From positions 6,324,001-6,388,000 of the forward strand of contig OY720098.1 in assembly GCA_963082875.1 (NCBI GenBank): a DNA stretch of 64,000 nucleotides, written 5' to 3'. The position numbers and the translations under genes are program-made. Origin of the DNA: Corella eumyota. Lineage: Eukaryota > Chordata > Ascidiacea > Phlebobranchia > Corellidae. How positions within the stretch are numbered: position 1 is the stretch's first letter; every line of letters starts with the position of its first letter. Shown one piece after another: positions 44,393 to 55,259 of the stretch. Below the pieces are notes generated by a model. The model searched no databases. It saw nothing but the letters and a program-made list of their open reading frames with translations, and was not told where the DNA came from.

Positions 44393-46729
44393 TTAATTGG
44401 TTGTCCAGTCAATTCGATGTTTTAAAACTTCAATTACAATAGATCCTTTAAGCAAATAAATTCCCATGTCCGCTAGAATAGTGTTTGGGTCATTAGAATT
44501 TTGCTTTTTATCAGCCTTTTGATTTCCTTCATTTTGTTCTAAAGATTGAACAATTTCTTCTTTTAGTAACAGGGCACTTCCGTGCTGGAGATTAAGTAAC
44601 AAACAGGATTCTTTTATTCTTTTAAAATAATTTTCAGGGCGATTAGTGTACAACCCAAACAACGGAAACAAATTACGTTTCATATCGAATTGAAGTTGCG
44701 CTGCACCACCCATGTTAAAATGATTGGACATGATAAGCTCAGTAAATAAATATCGGTCAATATCCTCAGCAAGATCTTTCCAAAATCTTATAAACAAAGC
44801 ACCAGATAGTCTTTGCTCATACTGAAACAACCTTTCTTGTAACACTTCGAGCATTGGACAAGCTGTTTGAGACACAACACTAGTCCCATGTTTGTCATCA
44901 ACTACAGGCATTGCCATCCATTCTTCTTGATCCAAATAAGGGCGACACTTAGCTTTAAACTCTGAGAAAACAATTTGAGTAAGAGTAGAAACCCCTTCAG
45001 TGCATATTCTTTCATATAGTTCAATCATATGATCAAAAACAGTCTCATTGCTTGTTAAATCATCATGTGATGTGATATTGTGAACTTGAAAGTTGGTGCT
45101 CTGACTCTTTATGTCTGTTGAATAATTATCTTGCAAACATTTTAAATCCAGAAAAAATAGGTTATCAGCCCATTCTTTTAAAACAATAGTGATGTAAAAT
45201 GCTGCATTTAAAATCGAAAAGCGATCATTATTCATAGGGTTTGTAATAATGCTCCTTATCATTTGAGTAAGACGTATTCGAAAATCGTCCAACAAAAACA
45301 ACTGAAGGTTAAGAAACTGCAATTTCATCTGATCTGAAGGTATATTTTTGTACCTATCTGTCAAGGTTAACAACATCGTAATAAAGTATTCAGAGCATTT
45401 TGGGGTCTTCATGTCATCAATGTTTTCCTCATTTCCTTCAACAATTTCAATTTCCCAACTTTGATCGGAAAGCATTGAGTCTAATCGCTCGATAGCATTT
45501 GTTTTCTCTATAGTTAACCATTTTTGTATGTAGGTTGGTTGCACTAATACAGTAAGGGGGCTATGCTGTTTAAGCAACGAATCCGGAATGTCATATGCTG
45601 TTCTTAATTCCTGATCGAATAATAATAGTTCATCAACAGTATGCGTGAATAAGTCATCTGAATAAACTATTTCTTGCATGTCTACCATTAGCTTTTGACT
45701 TACTAACTGCAACAAACCTCTAGTGAACATCATAACGGCATCAACATGCGAATAATTACTGTTGTCTAAAATAGGTTGAATTATATTCTCCAGAAAGCTA
45801 GAATGATTACCAACCCAGTTAAGGACTTGCGCTAAATACCATTCTGGTCTATGCAAGGCATTCGTTTGTTTGTTTCCAACAAAGTGATACTTAAATCTTT
45901 TTCTTAAAGTTTTCAGCAAAAATTGAAACGGTAGAAGAATGATATCTTTGTCATAATATTCAAACAATTGTAAATTTCCTTCTGATGAATTATCCTTTTT
46001 TTCATTTTCATCCTTTAACAGAAAACTGGGAAGTTGAATAGTAAGAAGATTGCCAACAACATCTTCAAGATGTCCCATGGAATATGCAGAGGAGTGAAGA
46101 GATTCATCATTTGCAAAATTAAAAGATCCTGGAGAAGAAAGAAAGGGCCAGTTGATTTTCTTTAAAATTGCATCTAAATCGTTTCCCAATTTTTCTTTTA
46201 AAATGTTATACCAGAACATAATAGTTTTTTTTAGAAAAGACACCAAAGTATGACAGCTTGTTTGATTTTTCTTCAAGAGAACAATCATGTCAACAAAGTT
46301 CTTAAAATGATCGCAAGCATCTTTCATGCAGTCGCTTAGAATAGATTGTCGTATTTCTCCACTTGTGCCCTCAATTTTAGCAATCCAACTTAAATAATAA
46401 ACATAACATTCTACTTCATCAACACTTGATAAGTACTGCTGTATTTTTTCAAGATTTTGTTGATTTTTTTGCAAAAACTCCTCAATTTTTTTATCATGTT
46501 TTAATTTTATATCTAGAAGGTCATCAGATTTTTTGATTGATGTCTTAATGTTAGTTAATAATTTGTTCAATTTTTCAGGTTCGTTTGTTGTTGTGATATT
46601 CAATCTTCTTTTTAAATTTACTTTCTTCTTTTTGGCTTCCTCAAATATATGTTCTATGTTCTTTAAACTTGCGAGATCATCTCCAAAAGTGGTTTCCAAA
46701 AAATTTTTTAATTCATTTTCATTATCCAT
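44393..46729 (-). CDS. RINT1: RINT1/TIP20 vesicle-tethering protein (single exon, 778 aa)
   Basis: Subunit of the NRZ (Dsl1-type) tether with ZW10 and NAG that captures Golgi-derived vesicles at the ER; vertebrate RINT1 also binds RAD50 and takes part in the G2/M checkpoint. It has the N-terminal acidic and coiled-coil region (FEEAKKKKVNLKRRL) and then the long helical RINT1/TIP20 domain: HRPEWYLAQVLNWVGNHSSF, DELLLFDQELRTAYDIP, RLTQMIRSIITNPMNN, LFIRFWKDLAEDIDRYLFTE and a C-terminal RIKESCLLLNLQHGSALLL. The length is close to human RINT1 (792 aa). It is one exon, unlike the intron-rich vertebrate gene. The ATG at 46729 gives MDNENELKNFLETTFGDD, a plausible start. Confidence 0.9.
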   Translation of the reverse strand: MDNENELKNFLETTFGDDLASLKNIEHIFEEAKKKKVNLKRRLNITTTNEPEKLNKLLTNIKTSIKKSDDLLDIKLKHDKKIEEFLQKNQQNLEKIQQYLSSVDEVECYVYYLSWIAKIEGTSGEIRQSILSDCMKDACDHFKNFVDMIVLLKKNQTSCHTLVSFLKKTIMFWYNILKEKLGNDLDAILKKINWPFLSSPGSFNFANDESLHSSAYSMGHLEDVVGNLLTIQLPSFLLKDENEKKDNSSEGNLQLFEYYDKDIILLPFQFLLKTLRKRFKYHFVGNKQTNALHRPEWYLAQVLNWVGNHSSFLENIIQPILDNSNYSHVDAVMMFTRGLLQLVSQKLMVDMQEIVYSDDLFTHTVDELLLFDQELRTAYDIPDSLLKQHSPLTVLVQPTYIQKWLTIEKTNAIERLDSMLSDQSWEIEIVEGNEENIDDMKTPKCSEYFITMLLTLTDRYKNIPSDQMKLQFLNLQLFLLDDFRIRLTQMIRSIITNPMNNDRFSILNAAFYITIVLKEWADNLFFLDLKCLQDNYSTDIKSQSTNFQVHNITSHDDLTSNETVFDHMIELYERICTEGVSTLTQIVFSEFKAKCRPYLDQEEWMAMPVVDDKHGTSVVSQTACPMLEVLQERLFQYEQRLSGALFIRFWKDLAEDIDRYLFTELIMSNHFNMGGAAQLQFDMKRNLFPLFGLYTNRPENYFKRIKESCLLLNLQHGSALLLKEEIVQSLEQNEGNQKADKKQNSNDPNTILADMGIYLLKGSIVIEVLKHRIDWTTN

Positions 46730-47065
46730 ATTTATTTATAAAAAGTTTAACTTAAAACCACAAAAAATCTAAAGAAAAAAACAGAAAATTGATCATTTTG
46801 CAATAGTAAAATTATAATGAACACAAACTGTAAGTAACATGATTTTGATGGAATAAACAATGTTAAGGTACAGAAAAGTTAAGGTTATAATTGTATTTCT
46901 AAAAAAATGCTGTTTACTCAGTATTCATAAAAAATAAACTAATAGGCACCTCTTTTTAACGATAAACTAACAGGATTTAAAAAAAGATACATATACAAAA
47001 AAGGTAACAAAATTGTTTCTAATAAATTCTAAAAAAATATTAAATAAGTTTAACACAAATGTTTT
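46730..47065. other. Spacer between RRN3 and RINT1
   Basis: A 336-bp gap between two intronless minus-strand genes. No gene seen. Confidence 0.5.
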
Positions 47066-48811
47066 TTAAAATGGTGAATTTGGTAAATAATTGAACCCTG
47101 GTTCCAAAGGTGACGCTGCGTAAATATTTTTGTTAAGTGAATTTGGAGTAAAATTATTGTTGTCAATCTTATCCAAAAATTCTTCCATACTAACATCATC
47201 ATCTGGATTGAGTTCTTGTTTTTGTAACCTAGGTACACTCCCTTCCCATTCCTTATACAAAGGTTCAATAAAACTAGAAGATCTTTTTAATAAATAGGGA
47301 TCAAATGGAAAAAAAGAATTTAATGGGTTGTTTGGAGAAGCAACTGATGATATCATCTGTCTATTATTTCTATCCACAATTGTATCGCAATACACTAATT
47401 GGTGAATTCTCATAGTTGATGAGAACAGATTCACAATAGTAACTTGACAAGCTTGTAAGGGGTTCAGATGGCAAGTTATCAAGTGTTGCAAATTTAATCC
47501 AAGGATGTAATTTCGTCCCAATTTGGAGTCCAGAATTTCCTTATGGCGAAATATGATGACATAAAATATAGCTTGAGACACACTGTAAAATGTTCCATGC
47601 TTTTGTATATCACAGCAAAATGAGTCACCTGACATCACATCAGTATTCTCTTTAATGTATTTGTTGGTCCAAGATGTCATATTATCCAGCCATTTCGCCA
47701 CAGTTTTCAAGGAAATAAAGTTTCCGCGTGCCAGTAGACTGCCCATGTAACAGCAAGAAGATTGCCTATAAATACCTGCAATATGTGGTGATAATACTTT
47801 GTTCCAACAATGTTTTAAGAATATTGAGCAAAGTTCTAATTGAAAACTAGAAATGAAAAACAACAAAAACTGAGTGTGAACCGTTCCATCCACTGGCAAA
47901 ATACGATTATCAAATACAGACAAAAGGCAGTTTAACAACTTTTTAGAATCGTCAAGTTGAAGCTCATCCTTTTTGTAGCACGCACCATGAATATATTTAA
48001 ACAATATGTTCATTAAAACATCAAGTTTGTCGGCAAGTTGGTGCTTCATTTCATTTTTGTTCTCCTCTTTTTTCTCAACATCATCCATCTCCATGTCAAA
48101 CATATTTTCCATGTTTTCTAGATCGTCCTCCAGTTCCTCAATTTCATGTCTGGGCGAGTGAACATCGATCTCAATAATGTGTTTAACAATAAGCTCCAGA
48201 AAAAAATGAATCGATCCAGGAAAGTAAGTTGTGATGATCAGAAGGTTTTCAACATAACACACAAGAAAATTTTGTGGCTTTCTAAAGTAGGGAAAACAAT
48301 CGGAAAAAACTTTTTCAGCAATGCTAGTGGAGAGTGGAATTATTGTAAAAATTGACTTTAAAATGGAATGAATAGTTTTGAAAATTTCCTCTTCGGTCAA
48401 GACAGAAATAGTTATTGGATTAGTATTGCTTTTTTCCGGTGTAAAACAATTTACGAGTTTTAGTATTACAGTTCTTAGATGAATAGGATTAGAAGTGACA
48501 AGGGCAATTACAAAATTATGAAATGCAGACACTACTTCTTTTTCCCTTTTCATCCACTGTATTTTTAAAAGAGCATCCACCATTGGTTTGTGGGTTTTAT
48601 CCAACAAATGAACATTCTCGATGGACTGCTGGAGCCAATCAATAATCTCAGTTGATCTCAAAGTTGTATCTGAAACTTGAGTAATCAGCATGTTGTAGTT
48701 TCCTAAAATTCCTTTGGAATATTCTTGCAAAACTTGAACTATTTTTCCATCAAATCTAACATTAATTTTCTTCATAGAGTTTTTGCTCAAGCTCCTACGT
48801 AAATGGCTCAT
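47066..48811 (-). CDS. RRN3: RNA polymerase I initiation factor RRN3/TIF-IA (single exon, 581 aa)
   Basis: Nuclear and nucleolar factor that bridges RNA polymerase I to the SL1/TIF-IB promoter complex; in vertebrates its phosphorylation couples rRNA synthesis to growth signals. Family marks: DWLQQSIENVHLLDKTHKPM, the acidic segment after EIDVHSPRHEIEELEDDLEN, DVLMNILFKYIHGACY, the HEAT core IYRQSSCCYMGSLLARGNFI, HGTFYSVSQAIFYVIIFRH and NRQMISSVASPNNPLNSFFP, then LLKRSSSFIEPLYKEWEG near the C-terminus. Human RRN3 is 651 aa; the Ciona-type protein is shorter at the tail. The frame is uninterrupted, again unlike the multi-exon vertebrate gene. It is divergent from the galaxin-like gene (1.3 kb between starts). 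Confidence 0.93.
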   Translation of the reverse strand: MSHLRRSLSKNSMKKINVRFDGKIVQVLQEYSKGILGNYNMLITQVSDTTLRSTEIIDWLQQSIENVHLLDKTHKPMVDALLKIQWMKREKEVVSAFHNFVIALVTSNPIHLRTVILKLVNCFTPEKSNTNPITISVLTEEEIFKTIHSILKSIFTIIPLSTSIAEKVFSDCFPYFRKPQNFLVCYVENLLIITTYFPGSIHFFLELIVKHIIEIDVHSPRHEIEELEDDLENMENMFDMEMDDVEKKEENKNEMKHQLADKLDVLMNILFKYIHGACYKKDELQLDDSKKLLNCLLSVFDNRILPVDGTVHTQFLLFFISSFQLELCSIFLKHCWNKVLSPHIAGIYRQSSCCYMGSLLARGNFISLKTVAKWLDNMTSWTNKYIKENTDVMSGDSFCCDIQKHGTFYSVSQAIFYVIIFRHKEILDSKLGRNYILGLNLQHLITCHLNPLQACQVTIVNLFSSTMRIHQLVYCDTIVDRNNRQMISSVASPNNPLNSFFPFDPYLLKRSSSFIEPLYKEWEGSVPRLQKQELNPDDDVSMEEFLDKIDNNNFTPNSLNKNIYAASPLEPGFNYLPNSPF

Positions 48812-50109
48812 TTTAAAGTTTTAAAGATTTATGCTTTTTCAATTAGCAGATAAAATACACAACACAAGAGTTATCGCAAAATATGAAATCAAGATTCCAC
48901 GTGTATAACAAACAAATAGCCACCGAGCAAATACAGCAAAAACCCCAAAGCAAAGATTGTAACCCTTTTGCGACCTACTATATTTCTCACACTATTTCTA
49001 ACATTATTAGAGCATAGAATAGATGGTAAACTACCTTTTTATCTATGGTTTAGTTTAACAATATTTATTTAAATATTTAATAAAACTTTGCACATTTTTA
49101 TTCTTTTACACGTATTAAATGTTGGCAAATAAAAATAGTTAGACTAAAAAAAATGTTTTGTAATATAGTTAAACCCAAACATTTTTTTTACATAGCGGAT
49201 ATATATTTAAAAGCATATGTTTCCAGGATGTATTATAATCCACTTTCAACATTTTTTTCGCTTATGTGCTTTTGCATTTTATGGAACTTTACACAACATT
49301 ACAATGTTTATAAATCCGTGGTTTAAATAAAATTATAAATGTAATAATTAACTATTTATTTACAATAAATCTCGTTCACATTTAAACATTGTATTAAAAA
49401 TTGATTAATTTAAAAAAAACTTAAAATGTGGTAAACAAAAGTAAATAGTAATTAAACACTTGAAAGTCAAGTTTGTGATTTATTTTTTTACAAAAAAATG
49501 TTAAAAGTGATTTATTTTTTTACAAAAAAATGTTTTAGATATATTTTATATCTATGTTTGCTTTTAAGCTAAATCACAATATATCGTTGGAATAAGATAA
49601 CATCATTTTTTAGAAATGTGGTCTTTTCTAAACAGTAAAAAGCCACGTAACATATCATTTTACTTAAAGACAGGGCATATTATTTTACATAAAACGAGAT
49701 TTTCCCGTCAAAAACATCTTAGAATTGTATTTATCAGTTAAAAATCCTGTTTTAGAATTCTCGTTATGCAATTTGAGCTCAACTAATACCGTAAATTGTT
49801 GTCGTTTTACGACAACGACACGTAATAGAAAGTCATTTATTCGCGCAAAATTGTCTGGGCGGGGACTGAAATAAACAAACGCGACTATAAATCTCGAGAC
49901 TTTTTTTGTGTTAACACATTCGGTTTTTATACCAATTTGAAAAGTGCTTAAGGCAAAGTTCCTAAATAAATTAAACTTTGTTGGTTGAGTTTGGTAATCT
50001 CAAAATTTTAGTAACATAATGATTAAAACTCGTTTAAAAGTAGTTAGACTATGATTTTAAAATATAAGAAAACTTAATTTTACGTATTTCTGTTAACAGA
50101 ACTCTAGCT
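48812..50109. promoter_or_regulatory. Divergent upstream region between RRN3 (-) and galaxin-like (+)
   Basis: A 1.3-kb region that must hold both promoters. Two direct copies of a 30-odd bp unit containing GTGATTTATTTTTTTACAAA lie at about 49469-49534. A perfect 8-bp inverted repeat with a 3-base loop, GTTGTCGT/ACGACAAC, lies near 49798-49816. No coding exon. Confidence 0.5.
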
Positions 50110-53100
50110 ATGGCTTTTAATAAGTTGATCGCAATGTTGGTGACAGTTTTAATTTATTTGTTGTGCGTCTCAAGCACTTCGGGTGAAAGATGTAAGCGAC
50201 AGACAAGAACTTGTAATGTCACTTTAGCTGATGGTACCTGGGAATTAACTAGTTATAGTTGTGGGCAAACTTGTTGCGGTAACTTACTCATTAATTCATT
50301 GTTATTTTGTTTCTAATGATATATTTCTGAATTTAATATAAGAGAAAACTAGTTTATGCAAACAAATATATTTGCATACGAACAAAATGAAATTCTTTAG
50401 CTAAAATTAATTTAAAATTCAAAATCAATTTTTTTTAGCTAATGCCTTACATAACACCACTGACAATTTGCTGGAATGTTGTGGTGACGAAACTTTTGGT
50501 GAAATCTACAACACTCAAACACAAAAGTGCTGCACATGGAATTATCAAAAGACTTTTCGAATTCACGAAAATTTCACATCGGTATTATTTAATTTTTCCG
50601 AGCAAAGATTTTTATTATTTCTAAACTTTAAATAACAAAAACGCTAGAAACTTACGACCAGTCTAATTTGCAACTTAGACGTTGGTTAGCAAACATTTTT
50701 TTAGGAGATTTAAATAGTTTTTATATGGTAAACAGGCATGAAATTAGGACAAGTTTTAATTAAGTATATTTGTTTTAGGCTGACTTTTGTTGCGGTACAA
50801 GTTTGTTTCGAGCAGATCAGCACAGAGAAGGTCTGTCATGTTGTGCTGGCTGGAGAACCGAAGCTCAAATTTTTAATGTACGAACTGAGATGTGCTGCGA
50901 AGGAGTGCGGGCATTTGCCAGTAAGCAAATTTATAAGATTTTAGCCAAAAAAGATCTCTAACCTTTTAGCACAAAAGATGATTAATTCTGCTAAAATATA
51001 TTAGCTCAATTTTTATAGATCTTAAAATCCCCCGCCAAAATAGCGGAATTAAAATTTAAAATTTACAAATTTTTAAGACGATACTGCTTATACATCGTGC
51101 TGTGGTCAAACTTCATTTGACAGGAGAACAAATTCGTGTCCTTGTAACGACAAGCAAGTAGCGATCGGCCTTCCACAAAACGAAGCCGGTTGCTGCCATA
51201 ATCCTAACGGAACACAAACAGGTTATAACACGAACACTCAACAGTGTTGTAATGGAAATCCCTACTTTACCGATACGGAATTTTGCTGTGGAAATTTTGT
51301 CGGGCTTAAAGATTCCCAGGTATGATAAGATAAACTAAAATTGTAATATAAAACCGCAAGGTAGACTGGAAAACGCCTAAAGGTAGACTGGAAAATTATT
51401 GAAATCATAACTTAATTTAAATTACCGCAACTTTAAAGAGCTATTTTTATTACCTGTTTATAGGTGTGTTGTGACGGAGTGCTGGCCAGCAGTGGCGCGG
51501 CAAACACGACCAACGAGTTAGCATGTTGTGTTTTAAATGATGGTACAACATCTGTATATGATACTAGCGTTGAAATATGTTGCAATGGAGAAATAACCGC
51601 TCAATCAACAATAGTAAGTTGTCCGTATAATTCTAAACGGTTTAAGTATCTACTTCTTAAAGTAGTTGTAAAACGTGTTGATGTGTATTAAACAATATTC
51701 TTTTGCAATCACCATAAGTCAATGTGGTTGTAAAGTTTTTGATGTACTTCGTGCGGTACTTTAATAAGTTTTATTTTTATAATAGCCGGATGAGGCCCAA
51801 GTATGTTGTGGTGATGTTCTTTATACCCTATTAACTGCCGGAGAATCATGTTGTAACGGCCAACCATTTGCAAGTGCAACTTCAGTGTGCTGTAACAATA
51901 CTGTTTCTGTAAGTTTAAACTAATAAAAATTTATAAAGCGAATAAGGAAGGTATTGGTTTATTTCTAGTTGTTTTAAAAAAGTAAAACACTACACTAGTT
52001 ACATAAAACGCTTATTTTAACTTTTAGCCTGGAGACCGCTGTTGTAATGATTTCGCTTACTCGTCATCGAATCAAATCTGCTGCGGTGGCCTTATCGACA
52101 TCGTGAGTCAACCATTTTGAATACGTTGTGTAGAAAGTCCAAATTCTATTTTAATACATTAAACATTTTAGGATGTCACGTATGAACAAGCAGCGTGCTG
52201 TAGCAACCAGTCGTTCGACGCCTTATCACAAACATGTTGCGGTAACACAGTATTTGACAACAATTTTCTACCCGTAAGTTTATGTCATTATTAAGTCAAA
52301 TTCTTTTATTAATATTAAAATACAGCATTGTTAAAATGATAAATATAAAGTTTGTTATTATTTGCAATAAATTCCTTGTTATATTTAATTTAAATTGTAT
52401 AACATTTTAGAATGGTGAAATAAGTCGAACAACGAGATGCTGTGGAGATTTTGGAGCACCGGATACGCTGACTCCATATGATTACAGATTAAGTACTTGT
52501 TGTGAGGGATCCATCGAAGACTTAGGTATGTATGCTTTGGCAATTATGTTTCAGTTAATCTGTAAATGTATTAAAACCAGCATCGTTAGGGTAAATTTGT
52601 GTGAAGCTATACTATAACCTGCAGGATAAAGAACATAACAATCTCTTACAGGTAACATCACGTGGCACCAAGCTCAATGCTGTGGTAGAGTTGCAATCGA
52701 TGCAACGTACTACATGTGTTGTGATGCTGTTCCTGTGGAAAGATGGTACGGTGAAGAAACTGATTGTTGCAGTGGCCAACCTATAAACTCAACTATAAGC
52801 ATGTGCTGTGATGGCGTTACTCAGCCTAGAAATGGAACTACCGAATGCTGTGGTAAGATATTAAAGTGTTATTCAATACATTTAAAAACATTTATTTTTT
52901 AACACTTAAAAGTAATTTTTAGTATGGTTGTAATATGTTATTCCAAAAAAAATCATTTTTTATCTATATTTATCCTTAATGTGGTAAGGTCGACTTGACG
53001 ACCTAAGTATAGAGTAACAACTGTTTCTTCGACCCAGTTTCGAGTTGCCTTGGCAGTTTGATATATTGTTGATTATATTAGCCTAATAATTACGCTGCTA

Positions 53101-53477
53101 TTTAAGCAGGAGTTTATACCGCTTGTGGCGCCTTACTCAAGGTCACTACAACATAAGAACAAAGGGAGCGAACCCACGACTTCATGTAGTGTAGCAAGTG
53201 TTCTGACTACTACACCACGCTGCTTTTATTCTGTACTTTTTTAATATTTAATACTGTTGCAGGAACCGATGTATACGATACGACAACTGCTAAATGCTGT
53301 GACAATATACCCAGAAGTTTAAATGGTGTTGATCCAGACAAGGCTATATGCTGTGGTGATGGCTGTATCGACGGCAGCACTTACTGGTGTTGCAACGGAA
53401 AACAATTCCAAAAAGGTTCTGATCAAGGTGTCGACGTTTCTGGCCTTGAATGCAACCAGGTTTTTCCTGGCAAATAA
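50110..53477 (+). CDS. Secreted galaxin-like di-cysteine repeat protein (11 exons, 558 aa)
   Basis: Exons: 50110-50278, 50439-50581, 50779-50920, 51078-51319, 51464-51613, 51786-51908, 52028-52102, 52172-52273, 52411-52525, 52652-52852, 53263-53477 (1677 nt, phases close). A signal peptide (LIAMLVTVLIYLLCVSSTSG) is followed by KRQ, a possible furin-like site. The rest is about 30 Cys-Cys pairs spaced 10-20 residues apart, in patterns such as CCG/CCN/CCD followed by Y-(D/N)-T. This is the galaxin repeat first described in the stony-coral organic matrix. Many NxT/NxS sites suggest glycosylation. There is no membrane segment. The likely place is extracellular matrix, tunic or cuticle (inference). 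The last intron holds a SINE. Confidence 0.88.
52961..53224 (-). mobile_element. tRNA-derived SINE, copy 2, in the last intron of the galaxin-like gene
   Basis: Similar to 36713-36980 over most of its length. Read in reverse it begins GCAGCGTGGTGTAGTAGTCA (A-box region) and has B box GGGTTCGCTCCC at 53164-53175, which is a tRNA-like head, followed by a body of unknown origin. It is inserted against the direction of the host gene and its splice sites are untouched. Confidence 0.78.
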
Positions 53478-54647
53478 ACAAGTACGAAAATATATCAACA
53501 CAATACATTCCATGAATTACATTTTCAGGCTATTACATTCCCGGGCTAAAAGTTGAAAAATTTTCCCGTAGTACTAACCTTTATTTGTGATGCTATTCTG
53601 TATATTTCCCACGCTTTCTTTGTCACTACATTAACGTTTTGTATATTATTTTGTGCATTAAAATGTCTACACAAATGCTAACGGTTTATTGTAGGTCATT
53701 TTAACTCTGTGAGACTAGCTAAACAGTTATAAATGAAGAAACTAGCAAAGTAGTGGTAGAAGTGGTATTAGCATTGTTTACATTTTTCTCTTCTTTTACG
53801 TAGCATTAAAAACTGAACATTTTTCCGCAATGGAAAGGCGTCGGAATGTGACGTCATTATTTGTCCGCTTTACCCGAGAAATTCCATTAAAACAAAAACT
53901 GTGGTATTGCATTATAACGTGGTTGTTTAGGGTTTGTTGTAGTTATACGAAAAGTTTTGTTTTTTGAATTAATTGAAAAGACACATATCTTCTGACATGT
54001 TATTAGTTTATGTTGTTATATTAGTTTGCAGTTGAATTGTTTAAAAAATCGTAGAAGTTATATTTAAATGGACAGTTTGAAAAGCGAATTCGAAGTAAAA
54101 GGTGACGTTCTGCGTAAACAAATGCGTAGTAGCCAGAGTGATGTGACGTTTTGTGGCAAATTACTTTTTCTTTTCTAGTACTTATTGAATGGGATTTATT
54201 TGTGAGTAGGCTTATTTTTGTTCAAGGTTCAATGTTTGGTTTCTTTTGTGGCTACTAAAAACTACAAAGATTTTGTGTGTATGTATAAAAAAAAAACTAT
54301 GTATATAAATGATAAATTTTGGGACATATTGCAAACCTTCAGTATTTCATATTAATTAATAATATTGGTAAAGTGTGTCAATAATAGCATTATTAGCGGT
54401 ATAGCAATAATATTAATTTTAGATTTACAGCAATATTATAAAGTAGTTTTAAACTGCAGTTTTAAACATTAGTATTAAATTTGATATACAAATTGCCATA
54501 TTTAATATTTAGTATTTTATTCACATGTAAAAAGATTTAAATCAAGTTAAATTATTACTTCAGGTTACTAATTTCCCTTACAACAGCAAGCTAAAATCGG
54601 TTTATTAAAAATTACACAATCAATTAAAAAAAATCTTTGTTATTAGT
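53478..54647. other. Intergenic between galaxin-like and small peptide gene
   Basis: About 1.17 kb between two convergent genes. AT-rich; no exon or repeat family recognised. Confidence 0.5.
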
Positions 54648-55259
54648 TTAACGACCATTTCCGTTGACGATTTGGTTTAATTTGCCAATCAACTTTTTGG
54701 TTCCAGTTTTTCCGTACTGATATGCATCGTTAAGGGTATCCTTGATAGGGTACTGAGCAGCAGTATCTTTTCTAATAATAAATTTAAGGATATAGTTTTA
54801 GTTTATTGATAACACCATAGTTACTATTAAAAGGTGATTCCTAAAGGATGGTATATACCTTTTATTAACGAACAGTAATTGCCTTTTTATGTAAATGAAG
54901 TAAAGATTTTGTTAAAAGGTTAATAAAATGACTAAGGGAAAAGTTTTAACATACATTTCTTTGTATAACTTTTTTCCATGCTTTTTGATTGAGTTGAAGT
55001 CAATTTTGTCCCAGGCGCCTTTTGGGTCAAACCAACTCCAAGGACTTGTTTTTTTGGCTGGTGGCTCACCTTTAAAAAAAATATATATTTTTTTTTTAGT
55101 TACCATTCAAAGGTTAAATTGTGTTTCAGAATTGTTACTTTATCTAAACTTAAAACTATGTTTATTCGAAGTATCTAACTTACCTTCGTTTGGCACTGGA
55201 TTTGCTTCAGTATAGCAAATGAACGCTAAAATCAAGCAGGCAAAAATAGCAATTCTCAT
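54648..55259 (-). CDS. Small secreted lysine-rich peptide precursor (3 exons, 104 aa)
   Basis: Exons: 55259-55184, 55069-54955, 54771-54648 (315 nt, phases close, GT/AG borders). The start MRIAIFACLILAFICYTEA is a clear signal peptide with a likely cut after TEA. The mature part of about 85 residues has a Trp-rich, proline-flanked stretch (SPWSWFDPKGAWDKIDF), then two lysine-rich segments likely to form amphipathic helices (IKKHGKKLYKEIKDTAAQY and YGKTGTKKLIGKLNQIV). There are no cysteines after the signal peptide. I know no family for it. The composition would fit a linear antimicrobial or other cationic peptide precursor, but that is inference. No dibasic-Gly cleavage pattern typical of neuropeptides is seen. 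Confidence 0.8.
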
